A stretch of DNA of 64,000 nucleotides from Solen grandis (taxonomy: Eukaryota > Mollusca > Bivalvia > Adapedonta > Solenidae). Both the position numbers and the translations under genes were made by a program. This document shows, in pieces, positions 47,165 to 59,140 of the stretch. Each line of letters begins with the position of its first letter. The first letter of the stretch is position 1. The notes under the pieces were generated by a model that saw only the letters and a program-made list of their open reading frames with translations, ran no database searches and was not told where the DNA came from. Location: contig CM037781.1 of assembly GCA_021229015.1 (NCBI GenBank), positions 37,284,483 through 37,348,482 of the forward strand, in the 5' to 3' direction.

Positions 47165-47805
47165 CCAGCTGGCTTATGGTTAGTGAGTATTGCTACCCAG
47201 GTGCCTCTGTGCACGTGGGTTCTTCCTCCATAGTTCCCTTGTGATGTCATTGCCCTGATAAGACATTTTTTGGCAGCCATTTTGTTTGTTGGCTAAAGTT
47301 AATACATGCAGAAATCTGAGAATACTTACTGTTTTCAAATCACTGCTGTACTTTTATTTTTTTTGTGTCTATTTTACTGAAATTAATGTCAAATTGAACA
47401 GTTTTAATTATTATTCAAATTATGAAAGCAATATTTTGAGAAATTTATAGGTAAAAAACTTAATAATAATGTGTTACAATGTTGATCTTGTTTAAACATG
47501 AACCCATACTTATTTTCTTTAATGTGTGATTTTTTTTTCTTTTTCGCATGCATCCATATTAGAAATATTTCATCCTAAAATATGAATTTCTAGAGGTTTT
47601 TAATGGTGTATACATACTGATTTTTGGAGTAGAATGGACGAAATTATAAGAAAATGAAATTTCTGCTATGTAATTCAGATAAAATCCCTTGAATTTACCA
47701 TTAAAAATGGTCGCCATGTGAAGGGATATTCACTGATGTAATAACTACGTTTAAGCTAGACATTGCTATATGACTGAAATATTGTCATAGCAATAGTAAA
47801 TTTCA
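47165..47805 (+). mobile_element. SINE, family B, split by an insertion
   Basis: The body part (CAGCTGGCTTATGGTTAGTG ... GTGGGTTCTTCCTCCA, to 47230) and the tail part (AAGCTAGACATTGCTATATG ... AGCAATAGTAAATTT, from 47752) would be contiguous in the intact copy at 18374-18625. They are separated by 517 bp. The tRNA-like head is lost. Confidence 0.75.
47231..47747. mobile_element. 517-bp MITE-like insertion within a family B SINE
   Basis: Both ends begin with TAGTT when read inward (TAGTTCCCTTGTGATGTCAT; reversed right end TAGTTATTACATCAGTGAAT), followed on both sides by GGCRRCCATTTT. These are diverged inverted repeats of about 50 bp. The interior is AT-rich without a coding frame. Confidence 0.6.
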
Positions 47806-48107
47806 ACAAAACACTATGAATAAGAGGAATTGTGTCACAGAGTTTTGGAATGTGCATATGCTTCTTGATAGATAGGCTATGTTTTCAGGAACCATGCAAA
47901 CAGATATTCAATCTTCATGTATATATTTGGTTGAGATCATTTTGACATGATGTCAGATTCACATTCTGTTATATAATTAAAAGTATTGTTCAATTTATGG
48001 ATTGTTTGTCATATGTGACTTTCCTTTTTCATGCAATAGGGGCAGAGGTATTTAGTTAGTTAAATTTGTAGATAAAAAAAAATCCATAGGGGAATATCAG
48101 AGACACA

Positions 48108-48295
48108 TGAAGGACTCCGTGGTCCAGTGGTAACATACCCAACTGTGGATCCAAAGGTTATGAGTTCGAGACCAGTTTGTGGGCAAGGATTTTTCACGGC
48201 CTTCCCAGGCGCTAAGTACTGATACAACCCAGGAACCGTTGAGAGGGATTAGTAAAAATCTAAATCAATGTAAAATAAATATGTTAAAACTTAAA
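48108..48295 (+). mobile_element. SINE, family C, full length
   Basis: tRNA-like head GACTCCGTGGTCCAGTGGTA with B-box-like TATGAGTTCGAGACC, then the core GGGCAAGGATTTTTCACGGC and GCTAAGTACTGATACAACCC, and the tail AAATCAATGTAAAATAAATA. Other members are at 3390, 5750, 41640, 54495 and 63195. Confidence 0.8.
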
Positions 48296-48567
48296 ACACA
48301 AGAAAAAGAGATTATGAAATATTTCAAAATGGCATGACATAGATCTACAGAGAATTTGTTGATGTAATGACAAAATAGATTTTTTTAGCTCGAGGTCATA
48401 TAAACAGTGTTTTGACTTGTGGCTCCGCCATACATGAAAATGCTAATTTCTGTGATCATGCCTGAATAGATCTTAAAACTCTCAACAAAGAAGATATTAG
48501 ATCTATCAATTTGATTGTAATAAACGATTCACTAATGCCTATTCTCACCAAACTCGTCGGTGTGGTT

Positions 48568-48818
48568 ATATGTTTGTTTGTTGGGTTTAACGTCCCTACG
48601 ACAGTTTTTCAGTTATTTGGAGACAATATCTACTTGAGACAGATATAGTGCTGCCACACCGCAGTATCACGCCGTAGACATGTGACATGATACCACACCC
48701 AGTCACATTATCCTGACACCGAGCCAACCAGTCCTGCAACTACCCTTATATGCTGAGCGCCAAGCAAGGGAGCTATAACAGTACCATTTTTTACAACTTG
48801 GTATGTCACGGCCGGGGA
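48568..48818 (-). mobile_element. SINE, family A, head-less copy
   Basis: Reversed tail GTTTGTTGGGTTTAACGTCC, body AGACATGTGACATGATACCA and CACATTATCCTGACACCGAG, up to CAAGCAAGGGAGCTATAACA. It stops where the copy on the other strand begins. Confidence 0.85.
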
Positions 48819-49068
48819 TGGTGGTGTGATTAGAGATCGTGGTTTCGATCCCTAAATGCAACATACCAAGCCACCGGTATAGCTCCTTTCCTTGGCGCTC
48901 AGTATACAAGGGTAGTTCCAGGACTGTTTGGTTTGGTGACAGGATAATGTGAATGGGTGTGGTATCATGTCACGTGTCTAGCGTGATATTCCTTTGTGAC
49001 AGCACTATATCTGTCTCATGTAGGCATTATCGCCATATACTGTCGGCGTGACGTTAAAACCCAATACC
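48819..49068 (+). mobile_element. SINE, family A, abutting the previous copy head to head
   Basis: GTGGTTTCGATCCCTAAATG (B box) at 48839, GCTCCTTTCCTTGGCGCTCA, GTGTGGTATCATGTCACGTG and tail TACTGTCGGCGTGACGTTAA. Together with 48568-48818 it makes an inverted pair of about 500 bp. Confidence 0.85.
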
Positions 49069-51049
49069 TTTTTAAAAAAAATGTATATATCGCTTTGAAT
49101 AATCTCTCTTACGGCCCCAAATAAAGACATAGACAAGACAAACTACTGCGAATGCATTACAAGCACTACAGATCTTACCCCCCCCCCCCCACACACACAC
49201 ACACACATATACAAACAAAAATATTCACACACAGGAGTATTGTTGTTTTTTGTTGTTGTTGTTTGCTTCTTTTTTAACACATGTGTCACCTGCTGAAGCG
49301 TGACAGACAGAAAAATGACCCCTTTGTGTCACCTCTGCTTACAGCAGGTGCCACAAAAAGTGATAACATAAAACATGTAGAATATAATTATCTATACATC
49401 AAGATGTCCAAGTGGCTTTCTCAATGATAAACTAAATAAATGAAAACTTTATTACACAAAACCAGTCTGCAAGTATATAATGGGCTGATCGGGCTTTGTA
49501 TTGTTCAAATTGGTCAATTATCTGATAGCCCACACTGGTAAAGGCTTTATGTAGCTGGTCAACTACCGATTAAGGCACCATTGACCTAAGATCGGTCAGT
49601 GCTTCTTTATAATATATTGTTTAGTGCTAGGTACCAGATAAACGTGAAATAAACACGTTGGTTATATTATCGTGTCAAATGAAATATCAAATCTGTATGA
49701 GATGAGTATTGGAATTCGTTTATTTCGATATTCATGACCTCGTTTGATATACATCACAATATGTTAAGAGAACGTTTTTATATGAGACATATATGGGCGA
49801 CAGAATCACCGCCATAAACTTTATATTGCTCGTGATTATTATAAGCTACCGGTGTTTCAAAACATTAAGGGCATTGCCCAACGGTTATGTGAAGTATTTA
49901 TACAATTTAACTAACTCCAGTTATGTTTGATCACGGGAGATGTTTGACCGCCTAGCAAGGCCTTAGGGTTGACTCAACATTTGTTTTATTTTCTTTTATA
50001 AACTGAACAATTTTTTATTTTATTCCTCTAAAAGTATATTTTTATACTAAATTGGATTATAATATTATTTGAAGGTAACACATATATAAAACCTTTATAT
50101 TTCAACGTAAAATTCGGGTGAAAAGGTCATTTATATGAATCGTCGGTTCAAATACAAAGACGGAAAAAAATCAAAATTAAAAAAAAATAAATGAAGTCTC
50201 AATTCTTAAAATGCTTTGGAGATGAAATGATTAGCGAAAACAGTATGTTATTGTTAGAGCAAAAAAGGAAGTTCGTTTTTTGTTATTTTTTTTTTTTAAT
50301 CGAAAAACTGATGTCTCAAATTTTGATATATGCACCAAATTAAAGGTTTGGACATGTAAAGGAATGCTGTACAACTTCAAGCCGTATGGACAAATATTAC
50401 AGACGTTATGGGCATTTCATTTTCGAGAGGTATAGAAAACAGATTAAAAAGGAGAGTTTCCTTTTTTGGTTTAATATATATTGTAAGGCACAAGGAACTT
50501 TTAATTATAAGCCGATACCTTGAAGAGGCAAAGTTAAGTCTGACATTAAGTGGGTATTGAACATACGTGCGGTAAGCAAACAAAATAATAAAAACTCGTT
50601 TTAAATAGGTTATTTTTGACGCGCTTAAAGAGTGGAAAATTTAGCTGTTTCTTTTTCAATGCGACGTTTAGCACCTAAAGCCTTTGTAAATCAAAACTAT
50701 CAAAAATGCATTAGTATGTTAATGCAGTATAGATAATGAATCTATCAAATATCGATCTCTTTGGAAATACTTTACAGTGTCAAAGCTTACAGTTCAGTTT
50801 ATGAAGAAACGCTCTTTTCTTTTTAAATTGGATCGAGTCAACGCAAACAACTTTAAAAAGATACAAAGGAACTATTCACTTATAGTGTCATATTGCATTT
50901 CGACCAAATCACTTTTGCATGCATTAATATGGCATACAAAATCATTTTGTTATTGTATTTGAAAAGCGAAGAAAACCCATGCCAAATATCGGCCACACTC
51001 TTACCACGCCCCCCCCCCCCCCCCCCCCCCCTTTCTATTTTATTCCAGT
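49069..51049. other. Intergenic, no gene seen
   Basis: Holds a C-run plus (CA)n at 49177-49207, a short hairpin TCACCTGCTGAAGC/GCTTACAGCAGGTG at 49286-49351 and a C22 run at 51010-51031. No exon recognised. Confidence 0.5.
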
Positions 51050-51182
51050 TTCAGTATTTTGCTACTTGTCTACGGTGTGATATCGCAGTGAGGCTTTCTT
51101 TATTGCTTTCTCGTGTTGACAAAAGTCCTCAAGTGCATCAAATACTGTCAGTTTGGTGTTAAACCCGAGCAAGCAATCAAAT
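51050..51182 (+). mobile_element. SINE, family A, 3' fragment
   Basis: CTACGGTGTGATATCGCAGT, CGTGTTGACAAAAGTCCTCA and tail ATACTGTCAGTTTGGTGTTA plus AACCC. Confidence 0.65.
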
Positions 51183-51949
51183 AAAATTGCAAGCCAGTTT
51201 TAATTATTACTTAATCTTTAGAAAGTTTTAATTTTAAATAAATTTTTGTACATTTATCTGGCTAAAGAATGTATACTCGCGCATCTTACGTAATTTCGTT
51301 GCACCTACATGTATATGTGGTTTGAATAATATTGACATTTCAATTTCAGTACCGTTACTTTCTGTAATTTTGACAAGTATTTATGATCAGGTGCAGTAAT
51401 ATCTATATGGCACGGGACATGCATACGTGCTTTCAAACCGCTGCATTCATGTCGAAATCTGTCATTGAATATCTGCATGTTTGTGTCCATTTTCTCTTTT
51501 GAGCATATACTGAAAATCATTATACTTCATGGGCATAAAATTTCGTCGATTTCTTAGAAGAACATGTTCAAGGGGACAATAATTCAGGATTTGTGTGTTA
51601 GAAAAATATTTTCATTTTAGTTGGATATAAAATATTAAATTCTGTCATTCTCTTTAATATTTTATTTTCATTAAAACTAATACTAACGGGGAAATACTTG
51701 AAAATTTAAAAGAAGACTTGGTAAGTATATTTCATGTTTGTTTCTGTTCACTCTCATCGAAAGTAAAAGTATATACAAATGTAACTTTTCAGAAACAAGA
51801 ATTAAATGTTTTTAAAACATAAATTCCCCCCATATGCCATATGATTTATATAGCTATATCATATGCATGATGTTTGACTTCATAATATGGGCTGGTCACA
51901 AATTGGATACTTACTTAAACACGTTGTGTGTGAGAACTCAACGTATAAC
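51183..51949. other. Intergenic, no gene seen
   Basis: AT-rich; nothing recognised. Confidence 0.5.
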
Positions 51950-52630
51950 CTCGTGACCTTGACCATTGAGGTACATAACCCAAAATCAAAAGGGATTTCT
52001 AGTACATGTAAGCAACAATTGTACAATAATTGATATAAAAGAGATACTTAGAGTTATCAGTTGGACAATGCTTCCTCAGCACAATGTTAAAGAGAATTTT
52101 ATTTATGACCTTGTGACCTTGACCTTTGAGGTACGGATTCCCAAAATCAATAGGGTTCTTCTTGTAGTCAAAAGTAACTATTGTTTAATGTTTGAGGCAT
52201 AGGAGTCAATCAGATTTTTGAATAATCAGTCGGACAATGCTTAATTTACACAGTATTTGAGAATTTAACTTATTACCTCATGACCTTGACCTTTAAGGTA
52301 CAAATCCCAAATTCAATAGGGATCTTCTACTTGTCATAAGCAATAACCACACCAAGTTTTAGATATCAGGGTCAAATAGAACTAAAGTTATCGCTCGGAC
52401 AAGACTTTCATACAAACATATGTTAACATGTGACCTTGACCTTTGAGGTATTGACACCAAAAATAATAGGGGTCTTCTAATAGTCATAAGCAACAGCCAT
52501 ATTAAAATTTGAAACTTAAAGGGTCAAATAGAACTTAAGTTATCACTAAGACAAGGTTTAGTCTACCGGCAGACCGACGGACCTACCGACATGTGAAAAG
52601 CAATATGCCCTGTGGTGGGGGACATAAAAA
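51950..52630. repeat. Tandem array, four units of about 150-167 bp
   Basis: The phrase TGACCTTGACCTTTGAGGTA recurs with starts at about 51954, 52114, 52281 and 52431. Each is followed by CAAAATCAATAGGG, TCTTCT, CATAAGCAA and GGTCAAATAGAACTAAAGTT-like text. It ends in a GACCGACGGACCTACCGACA tail followed by GGTGGGGGACATAAA. This wording matches a common mollusc dispersed repeat, from memory only. Confidence 0.85.
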
Positions 52631-52674
52631 AATAAATCTCGTGCTAGATACACTTTGAAATATCTTGCTAAATC

Positions 52675-53205
52675 TTCTTGCTTGGCGCTCAGCACACAAG
52701 CGTAGTTCCAGGATTGGTTGGCGCGGTTTAGTTTAAATTTTATTTATTTTACATCGATTATGAAACAAATTCTTACAACTTAAGGTAAAGTCCCTGAAAT
52801 GGTTTTCTACATTTCGGACCTCATGGCCTTTCACGGAGGTAACCAAGGTTTCCTAATGTTTTATTAGGGTCCTTGGTTATCTTGGTAGAGGTTAGGTGGT
52901 CCAAGACATAGCGGAACCATTACAGGGACATCATTCTAGGTGGCTCGGATGGCGGCGTATGTGGTCATTATTGTGGGAGGAACCGGAACACCCCACGTGT
53001 CTCTGGACGGGTGACCACTCTCACATAGTCATCCGGAATCGGTTGGTCTGGTGTCAGGATAATGACTGTGACCGGGTGTGGTATCATGCCACACGTCTGC
53101 GGCGTGATACTGCAGTGAAGCAGCAGTATATTTGTCCCATGTAGACAATCAAAGTTCCAAAATGACTGAAAAACTACTGGTGGGACGATAAACCCAACCA
53201 AACAA
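52675..53205 (+). mobile_element. SINE, family A, interrupted by a family H element
   Basis: The left part TTGGCGCTCAGCACACAAGC...CCAGGATTGGTTGG (to about 52724) and right part GGTTGGTCTGGTGTCAGGAT...CTACTGGTGGGACGATAAAC (from about 53031) belong to one family A copy. GGTTGGCGCGGT and GGTTGGTCTGGT at the two junctions look like a mutated 12-bp target duplication. Confidence 0.75.
52725..53030 (-). mobile_element. SINE-like family H, inserted in a family A SINE
   Basis: Matches 41165-41385 (TTTATTTTACATCGATTATG, GGTCATTATTGTGGGAGGAA, CCCCACGTGTCTCTGGACGG). It has extra sequence at 52790-52920, including the inverted pair TAACCAAGGTTTCC/AGGGTCCTTGGTTA. Confidence 0.7.
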
Positions 53206-54159
53206 ACGCTTTACCTATATAAGTAAACTTTAAAGCACGCCTTTTCTTCACCAATCCTAATGGTAAATAAACCATTGTTATGTCAATGAACTGCATAATG
53301 GAATTAAACAAGACCGAACAATAACGAAACTCATACAGCCAATTCATTTTATAAGTACATATTTGACACCTCGATTTAAACAACCAGTTTGTGGTGCTTT
53401 GATTTTATCACACTCCATTCACGATTGAAAGAGAGAAAACAGTCATGCGTCAGGCTCATAACTAAACAGCTAAGCCAGTTTTGTCATTCTTTTGACAGTA
53501 GAATTTATTGTCAAATCAATCAAAATTTAATCCTTTGACAAATGTGTCAACAAAATTAGGACTTCCGATTTTTCAACAGTAATCACTGAAAGTGTTTATT
53601 TCTTTATAAACTGCGTTTCGGTAAACATGGTTTATTTGATTACGGCTATAAGTAGAAGATCGCTTTAAATTTTAATATATTTGGGGTATTTATCTTTGAA
53701 AAATCTGGGAAAGGAATATAATTGTACTGTCATAGTGTATAAAGAGTTGATTGAAAGGATTTAGCTTTTTTTTCTTCTTTTTCTTTGGTTAAACAGACAT
53801 TCTCAGTCGTGAATGCAAAACCTGACAAAGATTTGATAATGGGATTATCAATACATTGGAGTCTATTTAAGTTTGTGTCCTTGTGTCCTCAAACCTACGG
53901 AGCGACAGCTTTAACGAATTTCATGTCTGCGAAGTGCAATTCATTTAAACGTTTTTTGTTTTTGTTTTCGTGTTAAAAGAAAAAAATATATCCTTATTAT
54001 GAACGAATACTTCTACTAATAAATATGCACATAGAAAGTAAAGAAAAAAACAACAACATGAAATGTGTTAAGACTTAGTTGTTTATAATAACGACATATT
54101 TCTTTATTTTGCGAAATAATGTATGGTTTTACGAAATAGTAATTTGTTGTTGTTGTTGT
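53206..54159. other. Intergenic, no gene seen
   Basis: AT-rich; nothing recognised. Confidence 0.5.
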
Positions 54160-54275
54160 ATTGGAGTTTACCGTCGCTGCGATAGTATTTCAATCATATA
54201 GCGACGTCCAGCTAATTACAGGTGGAGGAAGACCCCGAGTACACATGAAAAATCCGAAGTCCCTACCGGGAGAAA
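54160..54275 (-). mobile_element. SINE, family B, internally deleted
   Basis: GGAGTTTACCGTCGCTGCGA, ATATAGCGACGTCCAGCTAA and GGAGGAAGACCCCGAGTACA, then a jump to AAAATCCGAAGTCCCTACCG; the middle of the body and most of the head are gone. Confidence 0.75.
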
Positions 54276-54494
54276 TAGTAATTTGTATTTATGGAATTAT
54301 ACTTCGTTATTACGAAATGAAATATTTCACACAATGAAATAAAAGAGCGCAATGTCACTCTTACTTTTCTGGACAGACCAGGGGATGGTTTTATGTTGTT
54401 GTTTTTTACGTTAGATATAGTATAACAGCTGTTTTATCCACACAATTACCTTTAAATACTGTATATTTGTACTGAAATGTGTTACATTATGTAA

Positions 54495-54668
54495 AGGGCG
54501 TCGTGGTCAGGTGGTAACGTATAGAGGACAATGGTTGAGGGTTCGAATCCAGTTGTGGGCGAATAACTTTCCTTGCCTTCCAAGGCGTCAAGTACTGGTC
54601 CAACCTAGGAACCGTCAAGAGGATAGGGTTTTTCAAATGATGTAAAATAAACAAGTTAAAAAAACACA
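54495..54668 (+). mobile_element. SINE, family C, full length
   Basis: Head AGGGCGTCGTGGTCAGGTGG with B box GAGGGTTCGAATCCAG, core AAGTACTGGTCCAACCTAGG, tail AAATGATGTAAAATAAACAA followed by A8 and a short CA run. Confidence 0.8.
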
Positions 54669-56290
54669 CACACACACATACATCCCAATCTCAGGATAAA
54701 TTCTTCTCAACAATTATATCATTGTATCCCAACTCCCACCTTTCATCATCTCTGCGCAATTTTCATTGCACTGGCATTTTTATTTGTGGATGAAATAAGA
54801 TACATGTATTACAAGTCATTATAGCAAATTTATAAAAATTATAACGAATATCATTGTTCACACATAATATAGATGATATACGTATATCGGATTTACTTTT
54901 ATATTTTCTATTTTACATGCATTTTATTTATTTTATACTATCGATACAATTTAAAATGTCAAGAAACAAATTAAGACTCTAGGATCTCCAGTTTTATAGT
55001 GTCACTAGAATACTTAAAATTAGAGGAAACTATTAAAATACCTTTAAATACCTATCGTGTGGGCCTAGTTTTTTAACAATTAAATATACACAATGATTTA
55101 ATGCCCCAGCTCCACGTTTCATGCAAAGGGTGTGGATCAAATATCAAAACCCGAAATGCAATTGTGAAACTTTGCAGTTCAACAGGGGTAAATAAAATAT
55201 GTAAGTGTATGATAAACACAATGATTACCGGGTCTGGTTCACTGTTACCACCCTTGTGCTATACTCACGAAAACTATGAGACAACAATTAATAATTCTTA
55301 CGGTTGGTCATTCTTAGATTTCTTTTGTATATCCCACTTGAGAAAGAAATACAAATATCTGTATTTACATTTAAGATGATGACGCGTGTCTCGATTCCTT
55401 TGTCAAACATGAGTTGCCATGAAGTGGCGGAGTCCAACAGAAAAAAAACATAAGTAAATGTATGAGAAGGTCACGCACTCGATTTTCTCCAGCGGTTATT
55501 CCACGCCCCTTTTATTTTAAATTTAAAATGAAATCCTTGGCACAATAAACAGCGCAAGATTTTGGGAGTATATTATAATGAGAGATATATATGAATAACG
55601 AAACGTTTCATAAATCAACATGGCAGCCAATTAAAAATCGATACGTTAAATATGATGTTTGTTTCACTGCATAAAATTGCGTTTTGGTGCAGTGTTCTGA
55701 TACTGCATGCGTAGGAAATTTACAAGGTATTTTATTTTGATATATAGGCTTATTAAATAGGAATGCAATGTGGCAGGATATCAACCATTGCTGGACTTTA
55801 TAATAACGGTAGGTAAAATTTTAATTAAAGCTGTTTGAATAAGTTTAAGGGTGTAATAATGAATACTACATTGTAAATGGAATTGTATTCTAAACCAAAA
55901 TAACATTAAGTTTGTAAAACTATTAAAATTTAAAAATGATTTAATAAAGATTTTATTATTATTATCACATGTATTACAATGTATGATTTATTAATCTATT
56001 TAATTATTATTATATAATGAGAAAACCAACAATCAACTTACTTATTCTGAGTCAATTTGAGAAGAAGTTGATACATACTAAGTACTACTACTACTACTGC
56101 TACTACTACTCCTTTAAGTATCATTATTGCAGTTGAACTAGGAACCAACCTATTTTAGCAGTTTAAGTTTTAGCATCCCTAAGCTGTTATTGCTAAAGTA
56201 TCTCCCATTTAGCAGCCAGCTGGACCAAGGGGTCACTTTTTCCTGTTCTCTTGTCTGACAGCTGAAGACAGGGTTAACTATATCATCATC
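54669..56290. other. Intergenic, no gene seen
   Basis: AT-rich; a TAC-triplet microsatellite lies at 56082-56110. Confidence 0.5.
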
Positions 56291-56815
56291 CGAAGTAGTG
56301 GCTCAGTGGTAACGTGGTGGACTGCTAATCCAGGGGCCTGGGGTTCAAACCCCTTGGAAAATTTCTAGGACAATTTTCAGTGTTCCCCACTTAACTAGAA
56401 GCCTAGCATTGGTTCATACAGACAGTGGTTAAGAGGCTTCGAGTGTATCCGTGCTATACACTGGGCATGTTAAAGAACCAGTGGGGTCTACTCGTAACGA
56501 GCAAGGGAGTGCACCCGGATCCCTTGTATCCGCATCTGTTCACCTGTCTAGAGGTGCTAAGGGAGGGCAACCCTGACAGAAAAAATCCAAGAGAACCGAA
56601 GTCAGAGGTGCTGGTCCTTAAAGGCGTTCTCGCATACAACAAACAACTACATCATCAACATCATCATCGTTATTATCTTCATTGTCGTCTTCAAAATTGA
56701 ATATGCTACTAAGACAAATAAGTGCCCTATATGGTATCATACCACTCTACTGTGATGTAGGCAAAGCCCTAAAATGACGGAAAGGAAATCGGCGGAACAT
56801 TAAAGCTAATCAAAT
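56291..56815 (+). mobile_element. Long tRNA-headed SINE, family D
   Basis: Head GTAGTGGCTCAGTGGTAACG with B box TGGGGTTCAAACCCC (56339-56353). A long GC-richer body follows (TACACTGGGCATGTTAAAGA, ACCAGTGGGGTCTACTCG, GGAGTGCACCCGGATCCC), then the tail AAAATGACGGAAAGGAAATC and GGCGGAACATTAAAGC. The motif GGGCATGTTAAAGAACC resembles a conserved central domain of metazoan SINEs, from memory. The open frames here are repeat artefacts. Confidence 0.7.
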
Positions 56816-56967
56816 AAACACACACAAAAGGGTTAGCTCATATTTCTCAAGAATAATAGAATTGACTTCGTTTTAGCTCATTTTATTTTTTTATCTTTTC
56901 TTTCAATTAATTTTATTTTATTCACTTATCCCTCTAGACGGATCTTGTGTAGGTCATGTACAAGCCT
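56816..56967. other. Intergenic spacer
   Basis: T-rich; nothing recognised. Confidence 0.5.
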
Positions 56968-57197
56968 GGGTCCCGTTCCACTAAACTTCGGACGAACAAT
57001 TTTGTTGTCTTTTGTTCTACACTGTGTCTATTAATTTCTTATTTGAGCAATAAAGCATGAACTAAGATGATCCAATTTATTACATTACAGACACGACAGT
57101 TTTTGTAATGAAACATTCACAGGAAAAATACTATTTTACGTCTGTGAATTTACGCTTACGAAGATTATTTTCGTACGAAGTTTAGTGAAATGGACCC
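56968..57197. mobile_element. 230-bp MITE, 'CACTAAACTTCG' family, copy 1
   Basis: Ends GGGTCCCGTTCCACTAAACT and AGTTTAGTGAAATGGACCC are inverted repeats of about 23-28 bp including CGNACGAA. No coding frame. Copy 2 is at 60183-60382. Confidence 0.8.
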
Positions 57198-58157
57198 TGC
57201 ATGGTGACTTTGCACCTTTAGATATTATATCAAACCGTAAATGGATATGTCGTTACCAAGCATGCAGACTGTAGAATCTGAGCTTCACTATTGCATGAGC
57301 AGATATTTTCCTTACATTATGCACACAAAAACTTCAGGCTAAAACTAAAAATATATTGATTAAAATTAGGGGGTCTACATTTTAGTTTTGGAGATGTAAT
57401 TAACTGAGGAACATCATTTTTATGGAAATATATAAAGTTAAAATATATTTATTTTTTTAATTGAAAAAAGAACATAAAAGATTGGCACTTTCAAAACAGT
57501 TTGCAACAATTTGTTAATGATAATGTTCACCTTACATTAAAGGCTTGAAGGTGAAAAGAGCCATTAAATGGGCATCAAGCATGAATTTTCACTTCGCCAG
57601 GACAGAAGAAAATTACATGCGCTTATCCAGAAGTGGGGGTGTTAGTTGGCCAACCTATGCTTGCGCCCCCCCCCCCCCCCCCCCCCCGGAGATAAATGAG
57701 ATAAATAGCTAGATCCGCGCATGAAGTATATACATTTTTTTCTTGATATAAACATTTTCAGCGCAGGAATTTCTTTTTTATCATTTTTTCTTCAAAATGC
57801 TATGATAATGCTTATATAATGGCTTTATTATATGTGTGAACCTCCCAATGCTTGTTATTATGCTTTTATTCTAAAACTGCATTTGATTGGACTTTTAGCC
57901 AAATTAACTTTATAACGCCGACACGAGAGTTTCGTGAAAATCTTACAAGTTACTTTTAATTATGCCTGAAGTACATGAATCTGGAAAATTGGCAGATACT
58001 TTAAACAGTCAGAAATAAATGATATCTAGGAGACAAGAAACCAGGGCACTTTACAATTTGAATTCGATTCCGATGGATAAATATATACACAGTCTCAAAA
58101 TAAGGAGGCCGTGGGTTCGTTGTCTATAACGCTCAGCATGTAAAAGTTGTTCCAGGA
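57198..58157. other. Intergenic, no gene seen
   Basis: Contains a C22 run at 57666-57687 and a weak match at 57270-57310 to the repeat of 34850. Confidence 0.5.
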
Positions 58158-58292
58158 CACGTATGTTTGTCTGTTGGGTTTAACGTCCCACTGTCAGTAT
58201 TTTGGTCAGAGTCCGTGTCTACTTGAGACAGATATAGTGCTTCCACACTGTAATATCATGCCGTAGACATGTGGAATGATACCACACCCATT
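58158..58292 (-). mobile_element. SINE, family A, truncated
   Basis: GTCTGTTGGGTTTAACGTCC, CTTGAGACAGATATAGTGCT and AGACATGTGGAATGATACCA, then an abrupt switch to TTTTTCATTT repeats. Confidence 0.8.
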
Positions 58293-58914
58293 TTTTCATT
58301 TTTCATTTTTCTCATTATCCAGTACTTTTGAAGCTGAAGACACTATACTACATGTATCGGTCTGAGTATTCCAAATACCATTACTACTAAAGTTGATACG
58401 TAGATGCTTATGATTATCACTACAATGTAATTATGTATTATCAAAATATAATGTATCAAAATATAATAGATCTAGTTTTCATTAGTCGATTAGAATATAA
58501 AATAAAACTCATTTTCCTGGGGAAAAAAGGGTTTATACTTTTTTTTAAAGGAAATATTTGCTATGCGCTGGATACCAGTCATAATGATATATCTGTAATT
58601 TTTCTTTCCTCAACAATTACTAAATCATTTTAAATATATTGGCCATTGAGAACTGAACCTTCTATTCATTGCACTTGAAACCGGAAATAGCCAGTCTCGG
58701 TAGTTGTCAAGTTCGATTGAAACTTTAAAAACACATTTTTATCACTTATAAGAGAGGAAACAACACAAGAACAACAAAGAGTCTTTATTGCAATACATTT
58801 CAAACGTAAAATGAACCACATAACTGGGTGAAATTGCACGAAAATGCGATATTAAAAAATTAGCCGAAAACAGTGTCCTCCCTTCCGTTTTAAACGATAT
58901 GATTCGGTCCATTC
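58293..58914. other. Intergenic, no gene seen
   Basis: AT-rich; nothing recognised. Confidence 0.5.
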
Positions 58915-59140
58915 AACTTCGAGCTCCCGTGACTATGGTATGTTGCGATCGGGGATCAAACTCACGACTTAACACTTCCTAGGCGGACGATCTACCCCCT
59001 CTGACACCGGGAATAGCTCTATTCAAGGACTAGTTGACGCCGTGTCAGGGGGTTATCTACGTAAATGTATCTCATGTTGACACAGTCCTCAAATATAAAT
59101 ATACTCGTTCTGTCGGTTAAGCAAACAAACAACTATGAGC
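58915..59140. mobile_element. Composite of two opposed SINE fragments
   Basis: A reversed head (GCGATCGGGGATCAAACTCA, GGCGGACGATCTACC) is followed by a plus-strand family A body and tail (GACGCCGTGTCAGGGGGTTA, TCTGTCGGTTAAGC). Confidence 0.5.

Noticed and set aside
53785..53976. 63-codon open frame with a PQTYGATALTNF-like reading
   Set aside because: No splice-bounded structure, no homologous pattern recognised and AT-rich surroundings; treated as chance.
56300..56360. Possible tRNA gene
   Set aside because: It has a good B box but is followed by a long SINE-like body and no matching acceptor-stem 3' half.
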